Shown: positions 11,070 to 23,571 of the stretch, in pieces
How positions within the stretch are numbered: the stretch's first letter is position 1
How the letters are laid out: each line of letters opens with the position of its first letter
Assembly (NCBI GenBank): GCA_024364735.1
Contig: JAGFNQ010000280.1
Location: 496,290-560,289 of the forward strand
Source of the DNA: Boesenbergia rotunda
Taxonomy: Eukaryota; Streptophyta; Magnoliopsida; Zingiberales; Zingiberaceae
Reading direction: 5' to 3'
Length of the DNA: 64,000 nucleotides
Notes under the pieces: model-generated
What the model saw: the letters and a program-made list of their open reading frames with translations, nothing else
What the model was told of the DNA's origin: nothing
Databases searched by the model: none
Position numbers and translations under genes: made by a program

Positions 11070-12720
11070 CTATTTATCCCTTTCTGAATTTTTTAGAATA
11101 TATTCATAACTGATAGGTTCGTCATCGTTAATGAGTAACACGTCGTTCGATTCACTTATGAGAAATTCGTATCTCTCTGGAATATTGCATGTCCTATCAG
11201 ACCTACGAAGAAGTGGTGTTGTTTTAGGTTCAACTGATAGCTCATCATTACGAGTTATTGGTTGTGGGTCTAGACTAGGTGTCTCTGTAATGTCTATTGG
11301 AGTTTCTTGAACTTCTTCAAGTTCAATGCTACTCCCACTGTTTTCTTGTAAAAGAAATTCTTTTTCTAGAAATACATCATGCCTTGAAACAAACACCTTT
11401 TGTTCCAAAGGATGATAGAATTGGTAACCTTTCGTTTCCTTAGGGTATCCAATAATTAGACATTTATCAGACTTAGCATCCAATTTGTCTGATACAGTCC
11501 GCTTTACATAAGCAGGACAATCCCATATCTTTAGGTGAGATAAATGAGGATTCTTACTATTCAACGTCTTATATGGAGTAGTAGAGACTACCTTGGTCGG
11601 GACTCTATTTAGTAAGTAAACAGCTTTCTTAAGCGCATAGCCCCAAAAGGATTTTGGAAGAGTTGCATGATTCATCATAGATCTAACCATGTCAATCAAG
11701 GTTCGGTTACGCCTCTCAGATACACCATTATGCTGTGGTGTATATGGCGGAGTCCATTGAGACAATATCCCATTGTCCCTAAGATAATCTTGAAACTCTT
11801 GACTTAAGTATTCAGCACCCCGATCGGATTGAAGTATCTTAATACTTTTGCCAAGCTGTTTCTCTACTTCACTTCTGAACTCTTTGAATTTCTCAAAAGC
11901 TTCATATTTATGTTTCATTAAGAACACATACCCGAATCGTGAGTGATCATCGATAAAGGTAATGAAGTAGCTATAGCCTCCTTGTGCAAGAGTTGACATT
12001 GGTCCACATACATCAGTATGTATTAGACCAAGCAATTCTTCCACTGGTTTTCCTTTTTCGGAAAAGGGTAATTTGGTCATCTTGCCTTTTAAGCATGATT
12101 CGCATGTATCAAATGAACCAGGTTCAAATGATTCCAAAATTCCACATCGATGTAATTTCGTCATACGTTTCTTGCTTACATGGCCAAGACGACAATGCCA
12201 CATATAGGAGTCTATTTGATTATCTATTTGAGCACGTTTGTTGCTAACTTCGATATTGAAAACGTCACCGGATAAATCTAACGTGTAGATACCATTGCAT
12301 AAAGTTCCGGTACCATAAAGAACACTATTTAAAGTTATGTAACAGTAATTGTTACTAAAAGTTAAATGATAACCCTTTTCATTCAAGCATGAAATAGATA
12401 CAATGTTCTTTATTAACGAAGGAACAAAATAACAATTATCCAATTCTAAGACAAGTCCAGTAGGGAGCTTTAGCAAATATATTCCGATGGCAACAACAAC
12501 AATCTTTGCTCCATTTCCAACTCGCAAATTCGCTTCTTCCTTGACGAGTCTTCTTCTATTCCTTAGCCCCTGTATGTCATTACATATATGTGAGCTACAC
12601 CCAGTATCAAGTACCCAGGTGTCCCAGGAAATAGAGTGACATTCAATAACGAAGATACCTGAAGAGGATGGGGCATCGGATGCCTTCTTCTTCAAGGACT
12701 CATGATAAACCTTGCAGTTT
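11070..12720 (-). pseudogene. B1 pol, protease and integrase part
   Basis: From the N terminus this encodes the protease active site DTGCSSHIC (near 12590-12620), the pre-integrase WHCRLGH zinc motif, then a copia integrase core. The core contains HTDVCGP, QSDRGAEY (sister copy RSDRGGEY) and PQHNGVSERRNRT, which carry the D,D,E residues. The C-terminal region has the SDKLDAKSDKCLIIGYP segment. The frame is open for 541 codons, ending at a Trp-to-stop change at about 11068. Integrase would insert the cDNA copy in the nucleus; here it belongs to a broken polyprotein. Confidence 0.9.
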
Positions 12721-13469
12721 CTTCGCCAGTGGCCCTCCTTGCTGTAGTGATGGCAAGTGCCTTTTGGTGCCTTTTCAATCTTTTTGGCCTTCTTCTTCCT
12801 TTCCTTATTTTGTTCTTTAGGCTTCCTCTTAGAGCCTTTCTTTGAGGAACCAACTAACAGTACCGTCTTCTAATCCTACTTTACAGAAGGCTCTACAGTC
12901 TTCAGCAGGTTAAGCAACTCAGGAATGGTAGACTCCAGTTTGTTCATCCGATAGTTCATCACAAACTGTGAGTAACTCTTGGGCAAACAATGCAGAATTA
13001 AGTCAATACTTAGTTCGTGATCCATTGCAAATTCGAGTCTGCCTAGTCGCTTAATGTACCGCAACATCTTCAATACAAACTGTGAAACAGAAGTGCCTTC
13101 CTGCATCTTAGAGGTGAAGAGGAGTCTGGAGACCTCAAACCGTTCGGATCTCGCCTGCTCGTCAAACAGCTCATGAAGATGGAAGACGATGGTATGAGCA
13201 TCCATATGCTCATGCTGCTTTTGTAGCTCAGGTACCATAGCGGCCTGCATGATGCAACTCGCAAGTTCAGAATCGGCCACATGTTTCTGGTAGGCCACTA
13301 ACTGGTCTGGAGTTACATCTTCAGGAGGATGGTTGGGAAGTTGTTCTTCAAGGACATAAGCAAGCTTTTCTGCCTTGAGGACTATCCTCAGGTTTCGAAG
13401 CCAGTCCATGAAGTTTGGCCCAGTCAGCTTATTGGTGTCCAAAATGGAACGCAAATTCAGAGAAGACAT
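12721..13469 (-). pseudogene. B1 gag (capsid), with altered zinc knuckle
   Basis: It starts MSSLNLRSILDTNKLTGPNF and continues through a copia gag domain with WLRNLRIVLKAEKLAYVL and LLFTSKMQEG. It packages element RNA into cytoplasmic particles. Two nearby in-frame stops at 12870-12878 end the first frame at 197 codons; the basic KGSKRKPKEQ stretch and zinc knuckle follow. The knuckle reads CHHYSKEGHWRRNC: the second Cys of the CCHC motif is Tyr. The B2 copy at 52187-53347 has the same Tyr. The start Met is aligned in both copies. Confidence 0.85.
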
Positions 13470-15196
13470 GATCAGGTGATTATCCTAGAAATACAAATTG
13501 AGGTTATGTGATGAGAATGATAAAGAATGCATCAATATACATTAATTAAATCCTATTTATTTTTCGAATTGAATAACCCTTTTTATCAATTCGGGAGATC
13601 GTTGCAACATCTCCAAATAGGTTGATATCCAACCATAGATAAGAACAACCTTGGCTAGAGTCCATCAAGTTATTCTTAGCTATGAAGATAGGTAATTATA
13701 CCGATTACATATTATACATATGTAACTATCACATTATGCTATCAACTAATTGAATGTTTGCATAAATCATTGGGTTGTTAACTCATTAACAAGTATGCAA
13801 CAATATACATAGCACCCAACTCTACCTCTCTTTACATCGACCTTGGCTGTGGCACAACAAATCGATGCTCTAAACTTAAGGCTGACCCATTAATCAAGAA
13901 ATAGTTTTAATATGGTTGGAGCTCATTCAACCGTTTAGTCAGGCTTGGATGTGTCCAACAACCAAAACTAAGGATTGACCTCTGACTCCAACTATATTAA
14001 TCATAAACTAATTCTATGGTTTGAACATGTTGAGGTTCAAGCTGGGCATGGATGTGTCCATCAACCCAAACGAGAAACAAAACTCCGGTTCTAACCATAT
14101 TAATGGAAGGTGTTGGCCTTAATATTTTGTAAGGGGTTTTGGGTCTCATCCTTTTCTTTTATGCACATTCATGACATATAATTATGTCATGTTCTAACAA
14201 TTTCCTTATTAAAGTATGTATGTGACTAAATTTATCAAGTTTCATTAATTGAATTAGGAACCGGATTTCCTAATTCTAATTTCATACTTTATTCAAGGAA
14301 TTGTTTTGGGAAACAATTTCCTAAATTATCATAATCAATTTCGGAAATAATATGTTTAAGACTTTGATTTCTCTAAATCAAATCTTATTAAATTAAGAGA
14401 CAGATTCCCTTAATTCAACCACATATTATTTTCATGAAAATTTTATTTAAGGAAATATACTCTATAGGAAATAATTTTCCTAATTAATTTTGGAGACAAT
14501 AATATGTAAGAGCATCACCTTATAAATCAAATAAGGAAATTATCATTTGAGAATCACCTCAAAAATCTCCAATATTTGATCATATATTTTGTTTATGGAA
14601 AATTAATATCAATAACTTAATTTGGATGGCTCCCCAAGGCTCAATTCAAATTAAACATTTGACAATTTAATTTTAATTTAGGAAATTTAATTATAACAAC
14701 TAACTTTAAATTTGACGGCTCCCCGAGGCTAAATCCAAAATAAAGAATTTTGTAAATAATTTAATTTCCAATTATAAATTTAAATGCTAATTAATATTCC
14801 CATAATTTATCTAGACTTTCTTGAAAGAAAGTGCCCAAAATTGCGAGCTTTCCATAAATGGAATGTTTCCAAAAATAAAAGGTTTTCAGAATAATTGTAA
14901 GTTTCTGGTACAAAGAAAACTTACGTTTTTCCTAAATTAGAAATTTTCCAAAATAGGAAATTTCCAAAATTGGAAAGTTTCCAAAAATAGAAAGTTTTCA
15001 CAATTATCATAAAATTTCAGAAACTGAGATATTTCAAAAGTTTGCGAAATTTCATGTGGATTTCCAAACTTTAAAATTCCTAAATCGAAAATTTATCATA
15101 ATTGGAAAGTTTCCATAATTGAAAATTTTCCAAAATTGAGATCATGATAAAGCTTTCCGCAAAACAATTATATGATTATGTCGAACACAAACCTCG
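13470..15196 (-). other. B1 untranslated leader between LTR and gag
   Basis: About 1.7 kb of AT-rich non-coding sequence separates gag from the primer-binding site. It contains two copies of a GGCTCCCC-GAGGCT module near 14620 and 14710. Close to the primer site lies a zone of short TTTCCAAAATTGGAAA-like inverted repeats (14860-15150). No reading frame is supported. It aligns along its length with the B2 leader at 53348-55124. Confidence 0.8.
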
Positions 15197-15208
15197 GCTC
15201 TGATACCA
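15197..15208 (-). promoter_or_regulatory. Primer-binding site of B1 (initiator tRNA-Met)
   Basis: GCTCTGATACCA on plus is TGGTATCAGAGC on the element strand, one base from the 5' LTR boundary at 15210. It shows that the right LTR is the 5' LTR and that B1 lies on the minus strand. Confidence 0.9.
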
Positions 15209-15209
15209 C

Positions 15210-17472
15210 TGTTGGGACCGGGTGCAAGTTGACATGGATGTGGGTTCGTAATTTTAAAATTAATTACGTGCGGCGGAAAGTTTAGCATAAACAATTTCTC
15301 AAATTATTTAACCACACATCTAAGAATGCAATTTTATCTTGTGTAGACATGATCATATATATAAAATTTTGCAGAAACGTAAACTAATTTACGTATTACC
15401 TCGCGTAACTCGAAGGAAGGGATATGATCCAACCATAAGCGTCCCTTGGATGCTCCGCCTCTATTCGCGTCCACGCCGAGTATCTTCGGGATGACTTCGC
15501 AAAGCCACGAGTTTCGTGTTCTCGAGAACTACTAGATTCTCTGAGAACGCGACAAGAAAAACCAAGAGAGAAGTCGGAAGACTAACCACAAAAGGATGCC
15601 CGAAATCAATATTCTGGCGAAGCAAAAGAAGAGGCTTGCGGCAAAAAGATCCTTGCGGCAAACTCTAATTCCGGCAGCACCTTCTTCCGGCCAAGAGATG
15701 GCCGGAGCTTCTTTCACCGACAGCAGGTGGTGGTCGGCAGGGAAAGGGCAGGGGCGGCCGGCTGGTGCTCCTTCTTGGGGCTGGTTGGCGCACGGCAAGA
15801 AGGGGAGAAGAGAAGGAGAGAAAGAGAGGGAGAGAGCCTATGCCTTCATCTCTTTTTTTTTTCACACACCTAAGCCTTGCCTTGGGACCTTTATATAGTG
15901 GTCTCTCAACCATCAAGCCTCTCAAATATGGAATAACTTATTCCATCATGCCATATTTGATTTTATATCATGGTAAAAATCATATTTTAATTCATGATAA
16001 AAATCTTCTTTCCTATGGAATAAATTTCCTTATCATCGTAAATCAATCCATGATTGATTTTATAAAATAAACCAATCCATGGTTCATTTTAACTTCCATG
16101 AAAAATAAACCAAATCTTGGTTTATTATATAAAAATTTATATCATCCATAATTTTATAAAACAAACCACACTTGGTTTATTTTATAAATTGAACCAAAAA
16201 CTTGGTTCTCTCCCTTTGTTGTGGCTGGCCAAGCAAAGAGGATGGAGGCCCTCTTTGGCCGGTCCATCCAAGCCAAGCCCCAATGAATTAAACTTATTTA
16301 ATTCATCTCTTAAATCTTCAAAAGACTTAGCCATTTTACGCGTCCGATGCGTCTCTGAAAAATTCAAATTCGGCTTATCGTTTGGCTCAACCAAACTTAA
16401 TCTCTCTTGATTGCAAAATCCAATTTTCAACTCGTTTTAAATCCCTCGAATTACTCGTAGTGCGTGTGACTAAATAGGCTTTCGATTTTTGTTGGTCGTC
16501 TATAATTAATCAATTATAGAACGATCATGAGTGGCACCTAGTAGTACATCATGATCCCCAATTAATCGAAAGATCAACGGTTGACCTTCGAAATAATTCT
16601 GAAACCCTTCAGCAACTATAATGAATCGTGCCCCATTCCTTTCACCATCTTATACACACTTGGTTCAGGACATTGTCTATGTGTGTCAGTCCCCACTAGG
16701 CTGACTACGTCACACCTAACCCATGTAACATTTTCTCGTCCTACAAATTCTAATTACTCTCATGTATTTAAGAGATTCATACTCTGAACATGTCATGCTC
16801 TGGCCAGAGGCTTCGAGTAACAATCCGACGATAGACCTCGGGTATACATCTCCTCGCAAGGAGTGGTGAATCCTTTGTAGGCTGTTTAAACATCTTCGGG
16901 CACTTCGGCTTATACCCAATCATCCTGGGTCCACACCTCCTTGGAGATGCTTGCTTAAGATGACAAAGTATAAGTTTCCATGACCAAGATGACTTGAACA
17001 CCGCAAGTCAAAGGAACATCGCACTTAAGCTGCAGTAAGAACTTTACTGACATATCTATATGTAGACTACCATATGAAGTTTTACAGCCAGTCACTCCAA
17101 TGAACTAGTCCCCTTAACTAGCATTAATGTTTATCTCTAGACATCTCAATGTCACCAGCCAGTGAGAATCAGTTGATTAGAGAATAACCCATGCTAGTCT
17201 CAACAGAATTGATAGTGTCCGTACTTATCAATTCATCGACTAGCGACAATTTCAATACTTCATAATTGCACATGTAGAGATAATCACTAGTTGTGAATTC
17301 ATCACAAATTCTCTCATGCTGTGAATTGTATTGCGGACATTCAGTAAATGAGTTTAAGATCTCAATCAAATATACAATCATGTATACTCAAATAGTGAAT
17401 ATTCATTTATTAGAATAAATGATTACAATCATAAGACGATTGCCTTAGGACACTTCTCTCATATCACTAACA
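15210..17472 (-). repeat. B1 5' LTR (right, 2263 bp)
   Basis: It runs from TGTTGGGACCGGGTGC to ATATCACTAACA and matches the left LTR. A TATA box for the minus strand (TATATAA) lies at 15891-15897. Downstream on the element strand is a purine/pyrimidine-biased tract with GAGAGGGAGAGAG, typical of an LTR transcription start region. Open frames at 15461-16070 are shared by all family-B LTRs and are not treated as genes. Confidence 0.92.
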
Positions 17473-17790
17473 TTAGTGTCGTGTGATGGTGCATACTTAG
17501 ATGCGAATAATAGTATCCTCCCCATTGGAGTCACTGTTATTATTTTGCAGAGCCGAAGTGAGCCAACTATTGATCTTACTTGTGAAAAAGTTAGGTTGAC
17601 AAGATAGTAAGATTGATGGGTAAAACCTACTCTTACGAATTTAGGGATTCGTATACGTCCACATCATCATGGCATGCGAATTTCTCAGTGTATAGGGGTG
17701 TTGTTTGATTTCGAAAATTAATTGTTTTGAGGAATCAATTTATTTTTGATTTCTAAAGTAGTGTATATTGTGATTCTTCAGTTTTTCATA
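17473..17790 (+). other. A1 leader, right part
   Basis: This resumes the A1 leader after B1; its first five bases are the duplicated target TTAGT. It aligns with the A2 leader at about 39470-39840 (TAATAGTATCCTC, then GGAGTCACT). No coding frame is seen before the gag Met at 17791. Confidence 0.75.
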
Positions 17791-18600
17791 ATGGCATTTA
17801 ACCCACTAGCAACAATTTTTTAGGAAAACAAACTTACTGACCCAACCTATAAAAACTGGAAGAGGAACCTTGACATTGTGCTCACTGCTGAAGAGTGCAA
17901 ATTTGTACTCTTCGAGGAATGTCTGGAAAGGCCTAGCGAGGACTCAGGTGAAGAGTTGAGGGAGCGTTACAAGAAGTGGGTCAAGGCAGATGAGATGGCG
18001 CGGTGCTACATTCTGGCATCTATGTCGAATGTGCTGCAACATCAGCATCAGGCCATGCCCACTGCTAGTGACATAATACTGAACCTCAAGGAGCTCTTCG
18101 GGCACCAAGGTCGAGCTGCTAGGCAAACCGCGATGAAGAGTCTGATGACGACCACTATGGTCGAAGGGACACCCGTGAGGGATCATGTCCTAATGATGAT
18201 GGCTCGCCTCAATGAGATTGAGGTACTGGGAGCACAGATCGACGGGGAATCCCAGGTCGATATTATACTCCAGTCTTTGTCTAGGAGTTTTGAGCAGATC
18301 TGGGTAACTACAATATGAACAAACGTGATTATTCATTGGGTGAACTGCTAGGAGAACTCCAGGCGGCAGAGGACCTCTTTTGTCAGAACTCGCAGGCCTT
18401 AGTAACTCAAAGGGATTCTCCTTCAATGCCGAAAGGCAGGAAGAAGAAGAAACAAGGAGGGTTCAAGAAGGCAGCAACATCGCAGGGACCGCGGACTGGC
18501 GTGAAGAAGCCGAAAGGCAAGTGCTTCATGTGCAAGCAAACTGGGCACTGGAAGGCGAACTACCCCCGTCGACAAGACAAAGGTATTTCATCAACCTTAG
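17791..18600 (+). pseudogene. A1 gag (broken)
   Basis: Copia-type gag begins ATG at 17791 with MAFNPLATIF, then meets an in-frame TAG at codon 11 (17821). The conserved body follows: KNWKRNLDIVLTAEE, a coil with LKELFGHQGRAARQ, and VDIILQSLSRSFEQ. A frameshift near 18310 moves the reading into the next frame. That frame holds a lysine-rich segment and the zinc knuckle CFMCKQTGHWKANYP at about 18520, in which the last Cys of CCHC is Tyr. The homologous A2 gag at 38690-39433 keeps a full CFVCKQSGHWKTDC knuckle, so the change here is a later defect. Confidence 0.88.
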
Positions 18601-19016
18601 TTGTTGAAACATGTTTAGCAGTGCTATCTACCAGTACCTGGTGCCTAGATACGAGAGCCACTGACCTTGTCTGCAATACTTTGCAAGGGTTCCAGGAAGC
18701 CCGACGGCTAGCTGATGAAGAAATCATGGTCTACATGGGGGATGCTACAAAAGTGGCACCAATTGCAGTGAGAGTTTTTTATTTATCTTTTGAGAGAAAT
18801 AAATTGTTAGTTCTGAGAGATTGCCTTTATGTACCCCCATTTATAAAGAATTTAATTTCAGTTTCTAAGTTGATAAAGGATGGATATTCTGTTGCTTTTG
18901 ATAACAAAGATGTTATAAAAAGAAATAGAGAGATTATCTGTTCTGGTACGATGGTTGGCAATCTGTATACTCTAGAACCAATGACTCCCACGATGCAATA
19001 TGAAGTAAATAGCTAA
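18601..19016 (+). pseudogene. A1 protease region, active site altered
   Basis: It continues in frame from the second part of gag. The aspartic protease box reads WCLDTRATDLVC where the copia consensus has DTGA; the Gly directly after Asp-Thr is Arg. Downstream are the family features LYVPPFIKNLISVSKL and NLYTLEP. The frame stops at 19016. The protease would cleave the gag-pol polyprotein; with the DTG motif broken it is not expected to work. Confidence 0.85.
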
Positions 19017-19026
19017 TCATCTAACT

Positions 19027-20013
19027 TAAATAAGAGAAAGGAGCCTTCTAAGATGAATCAGGCATATCTTTGGCACCTTAGTCTTGGTCATATTAACCTT
19101 AGTTAGATTCAGAGGTTGATAGCTGATAGGCCCCTGGGTTCATTGGTGGTGGAAGATTTCCCGACCTGTGAGTCTTGCTTGGAAGGTAAGATGACCAAGA
19201 GGCCTTTCAAGGCTAAGGGGTATAGGGCCAAAGATGTGTTAGAATTGATTCATTCTGATTTTTGTGGTCTTATGTCAATCAAGGCTAGAGGTGGCTTTGA
19301 ATACTTCGTCACCTTCATTGACGATTATTCAAAGTATCGGTACATTTACCTGATGCGCCGCAAGTCTAAATGCTTTGAAAAGTTCAAAGAATTCAAGGCT
19401 GATATGGAGAAGCATCGAGGTAAAAGTATCAAGACACTACGATCAGATCGTGGTGGCGAGTACCTCTTTGGAGAGTTTAGGACCTACCTATCAGAAGATG
19501 GAATTCAGTCCCAGCTAACTGCACCCAGTACACCCCAACAGAATGGAGTTGCAGAAAGAAGGAATAGGACTCTTATGGGAATGGTTAGGTCAATGATGAG
19601 CTATTCAAACTTACCTGATATGTTTTGGGGATATGCTCTGGAAACGGTAGCGTACATACTGAACTTGGTTCCATCTAAGTCAGTCCCTTCTACTCCTACA
19701 GAAATTGTGGACTGGGCGCAAGCCCAGTCTAGGACATGTTCGGATTTGGGGTAGTCCAACACATATGCTGAAGGGAGATACTGATAAGTTGGAATCCCAT
19801 ACAGAGACACGTCTATTCGTAGGCTATCCTAGGGGAACGAAGGGTGGTCTATTCAATAGTTCTAAGGCTCAGAAGGTAATCGTTAGTACGAATGCCAGAT
19901 TCTTAGAGGAAGACTATGTGACGAACTATAAGCCCAAGAGTAGACTAGTGCTTGAAGAGTTGAGAGGGGACGTTCTGACCTTAGGACCAATTGTACAAGA
20001 GGACACACCATAA
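19027..20013 (+). pseudogene. A1 integrase (broken)
   Basis: Pre-integrase WHLSLGH and the CESCLEGKMTKRPF zinc residues are followed by the core with HSDFCGL, RSDRGGEY and PQQNGVAERRNRT (D,D,E acidic residues present). A TAG lies near 19105 before the main open segment. A frameshift near 19710 then splits off the C-terminal part, which has VGYPRGTKGG and FLEEDYV. It is more eroded than the B copies. Confidence 0.88.
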
Positions 20014-21723
20014 GTCACTGCATCGCTTGTCACTGAGGATACACAGGTGGTGCCTCATCGCAGTGGGAGGGTTGTCAGACAGCCTGAAAGGTTCATGTTT
20101 TTGGGAGAGTCTTCGGACTTGGTCATTGGTAAACATAAACCGGATCCCAAGACCTATGACGAGGCCCTCCAAGATAAGGATGCAGATTCTTGGCAAAAAG
20201 CAATGAACCCTGAGATAGAATCTATGGATTCTAATTAGGTCCGGTAGTTGGTAGAAATGCCCAATGGTGTAAAAGTGATTGGATGCAAGTGGATCTATAA
20301 GAGAATGAGAGGATCAGACGAGAAGGTTGAGACCTTCAAAGCTAGGCTTGTTGTGAAAGGGTACACTTAGAAAGTGCATATCGATTATGAGGAGACCTTT
20401 TCGCCGGTAGCCATGCATAAGTCGATCTGGATTCTCCTATCTATTGCAGCTCATATGGACTATGAGGTATGACAGATGGACGTCAAGACGGCTTTCCTTA
20501 ACGGAAGTCTTGAGGAGAACATCTACATGCAGCAACTAGAAGGGTTCATTTCAAAGGGCAAAGAGCATCTAGTGTGCAAGCTTAATCGATCCATTTATGG
20601 ATTGAAGCAAGCTTCGCGATCTTAGAACATCTGCATTGATGAAGTAATCCAGTCATATGGATTTACTCAAAGCCCGGATGAGTCATGTGTATACAAAAGA
20701 TGTGATGGAAACGTCGTGGTGTTTCTTGTACTTTATGTAGATGATATTTTGTTAATTGGCAAGAATGTCAATGTGTTATCAGACGTAAGGGTCTGGCTGT
20801 CAAAGTAGTTTGATATGAAGGACTTAGGAGAAGCGGGACACATCCTTGGGATCAAGGTCATAAGGGATCGCCAGAAAAGGATGTTGTGCTTTTCCTAAGC
20901 TTCAGATGTTGACACTGTCTTGTCTCATTTTAGCATGGAAAACCCCAAGAAGGGTTTCCTACCCTTCAGGCATGGAGTTCCTCTATCCAAGGAGATGTAT
21001 CCGAAAACATCAAAAGAGATAAAGGAAATGAAGGTGGTTCCTTATGCTTCGGCAGTAGGAAGCCTCATGTTGTGCACGAAACCTGATATCTATTTTGTCG
21101 TGGGCATGGTTAGCAGATATCAGAGTATCCCTAGATAGGGACATTGGACTTCGGTAAAGCATATATTGAAATTCCTGAGACGGACTTGGGATTTTATGTT
21201 GGTTTACCGGGCAGACCAATTTGTCCCTGTGGGTTATACGAACTCAGATTTCCAGTCAGATAGGGACAAGAGTAAGTCGCCCTCAGGGTTAGTGTTTACT
21301 TTAGGAGGTGGAGCCATTGTTTGGAGGAGTGTCAAGCAGAAATGTGTGGCAGACTCCACCATGGAAGCTGAATATGTGGAAGCCTCAGAGGCAGCCAAGG
21401 AAGCTGTGTGGCTCAGGAACTTCATCATGAACTTGGATGTGATTCCTGGTTTGCCCAGATCTATCACAATCTTTTGTGATAACAGTGGTGCAGTTGCATA
21501 CTCGAAGGAACCACGAGCCTATAAGGCGAGTAAACACATATAGTGCAAGTACCACCTGATACGAGAAATCCTAAAGCGAGGAGAAGTGGCTGTCGCCAAG
21601 ATTGCATCAGAGGACAACCTAGCAGATCCTTTCACGAAAGCTCTTCCAGCTAGAGCTTTTGATAGGCATGTGGAGGATATAGGAGTCAGATGTATGGCAG
21701 TGAGAGTACAACAATGTCTTTAA
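20014..21723 (+). pseudogene. A1 reverse transcriptase and RNase H (multiple stops)
   Basis: RT motifs in order are GCKWIYKR (about 20280), QMDVKTAFLNG (about 20475), IYGLKQASRS (about 20595) and the catalytic YVDD (about 20735). RNase H follows with SGLVFTLGGGAIVWRS, AEYVEASEAAKEAVW and the CDNSGAVA box. At least seven in-frame stops occur between 20237 and 21541. Most are explained by single C-to-T or G-to-A transitions from Trp or Gln codons, the pattern expected from deamination of methylated cytosine. It is a dead copy. Confidence 0.9.
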
Positions 21724-21738
21724 CTATAAGTCAGAGAT

Positions 21739-23571
21739 TGTAAGATGTGTATACTGAAAGACCTGAATTTCTTTATATGAACATCTTCATTTTGAAAAGA
21801 GAATCACAACTACACTCGGTGCATGTTTATATTAGTACATGCATGAAGTCCAATTACTTTGCATTGAAGATAACATGGTGTGTGGTGTCACACGGAAGAT
21901 CATGTTATCAGTTCCTTGCTTAGTATAAATAGAGGCCCACAACCGAGATGGAATTGGACAACCCATCGAGATGGTTGTAGTGTAATTAGGTATGGTTCGT
22001 CTTGACCATAGAATTACACTAGTGTGTTGTGAGTACATTGAGCAGGACCAAAATCTGAGGTTATCCACTTTGTACTGACTCAATAATTGGATAGGACCAA
22101 AAGATTATATTATGGAGTACGATCCCTTAATCCCGATATAATAACGGGTATATATTTTTAACTATTATTTCTTTGATTTACCAATGGGCGAGATCTATTC
22201 TATTAGATCGATAGGCCCGGTAAGTTGGGAGATAATATTAATAATATGATGTGTTGTTGATTATTAGCAAAATCCGTGTTCTGGTGAGTCGGATCGATGA
22301 TGCCCCCTTGATGAGCTCGAAAGGTTCATCATGCTAAACCCTACAGGTGGATTTGATCCGGCATGATAATAAGGTCGAGTGGTACTAGTCAAGGACTTAG
22401 ATCTTAATTAATTTAATTGTCAGTAATTTAAATTAATTAATAGGCATTCGAGATATTAAACACGGCGGGATGGACGACTCATAATATGTGGAGCCCATAT
22501 GAAAATATGGTGGTTGGTGAGGAAGTTCAATTATGATCCTTTAGTGGATTGGATCTAAAATAATGGATCGGGTTTAGATCCATTGGTGGGCCAAGATCCA
22601 ACTCCTCCTCTTGGTCCCTACCTTATCCCTATAAATACCCTATGAGATCAAGAAACCAAGGCTAATCAATCCAACCCCAAGCCTTCTTTCCTCTCTTCCT
22701 TTTCTCTCTCCTAGGTCACGGCATGGAGAGGAGAGTTCCACCTCTCTTCTCTTCTTCTTCCCTCAGCCAAACCGCATGCAGCCATCATTAGACAAAGGGA
22801 GGAGGGTCTTCTCCCTTTTGTGGTGTGTGTCGGTGAGGGAGGGAGCTCCAGCGGCCGGTAGGAGTCGGTGCAAGGCCTTTGGCCTGCGGCGCCGCATGAA
22901 TTGGAAGAGAGGGGTTCTAGGTTTGTGTTGGGTGAAAAAGGAAGCTCTTCTTTCCTTTCATCTTCTTCTTCACTTCCTTCCCGAGGTCAGCTGTTGGTCG
23001 GAGAGGCCTTGGTGGCTGTTCTTAACTGGCGGCGCAAGGGTGGAGGGAGCAAGGAGCCGGCGGCAACAACCCTTGTCTAGGGTTTGGTTCGGCTAGGAGA
23101 GAAGAAGAAAGTGTGATTGATTGGTCACCTTGGTGATCTTGGTTCGCGGTAGATCGTCGCCCACATGACGTTCGTGAAAGGGGGGACATAAGGTAGAAGG
23201 TCACGAGGTGATCGGGAAGGTATATTTCTTTCCCAAGCTCCTTATGTCTATTGTGTGCTATGTTCGTTATTTTATGTTAGTTTATTATTTTGATATTGTA
23301 TCATGGTGAATAATTTACTAACTAGACTCTGTCCATAAACTCAAATGCCGGCGATCCATTCGTCGCCTTTTCCGCGGCCGAACGGTCAAGCAAATTTCAA
23401 GGCTGATTTTGGTAATTGGCCGAGTTGTAATTTGGATCGTTCGATACGGCACAAGATGGTCGTAGGGAGATGGGTCTCCATTCGGATTTATTTTTTAATC
23501 CGTAGACATGGAGAGGTCTCTCGGATCGACCGAGTATTCGCTTAGGAAACCCGGCAAGCCATAACCCAAAA
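21739..23571 (+). repeat. A1 3' LTR (1833 bp)
   Basis: It starts TGTAAGATGTGTATACTG directly after a purine-rich GTCAGAGAT stretch and ends CATAACCCAAAA, a decayed form of the family end CCCAACA. A TATA box TATAAAT lies at about 22630. It aligns with 251-562 plus 2805-3224, with A3, and in reverse with 30292-36469, 40587-42656 and 44819-46672. Apparent frames at 22776-23204 are LTR sequence. Confidence 0.88.

Larger units (their letters stand above)
3977..17472 (-). mobile_element. Complete family-B copia retrotransposon B1, nested in A1
   Basis: The element has two LTRs (3977-9570 and 15210-17472), a primer-binding site next to the right LTR and a purine tract next to the left LTR. Between them is minus-strand gag-pol in the copia order gag, protease, integrase, reverse transcriptase, RNase H. 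An exact 5 bp duplication TTAGT flanks it (3972-3976 and 17473-17477). Without the internal solo LTR at 5079-8407 the left LTR would be about 2.26 kb, equal to the right one. By eye the first ~220 bp of the two LTRs differ at roughly 7 percent of positions. Stops and a deletion in pol make it non-autonomous. Confidence 0.95.

Noticed and set aside
22776..23204. Overlapping frames in the A1 3' LTR
   Set aside because: The region is R/U5-type LTR sequence downstream of the TATA box; homologous LTRs do not keep the frames.
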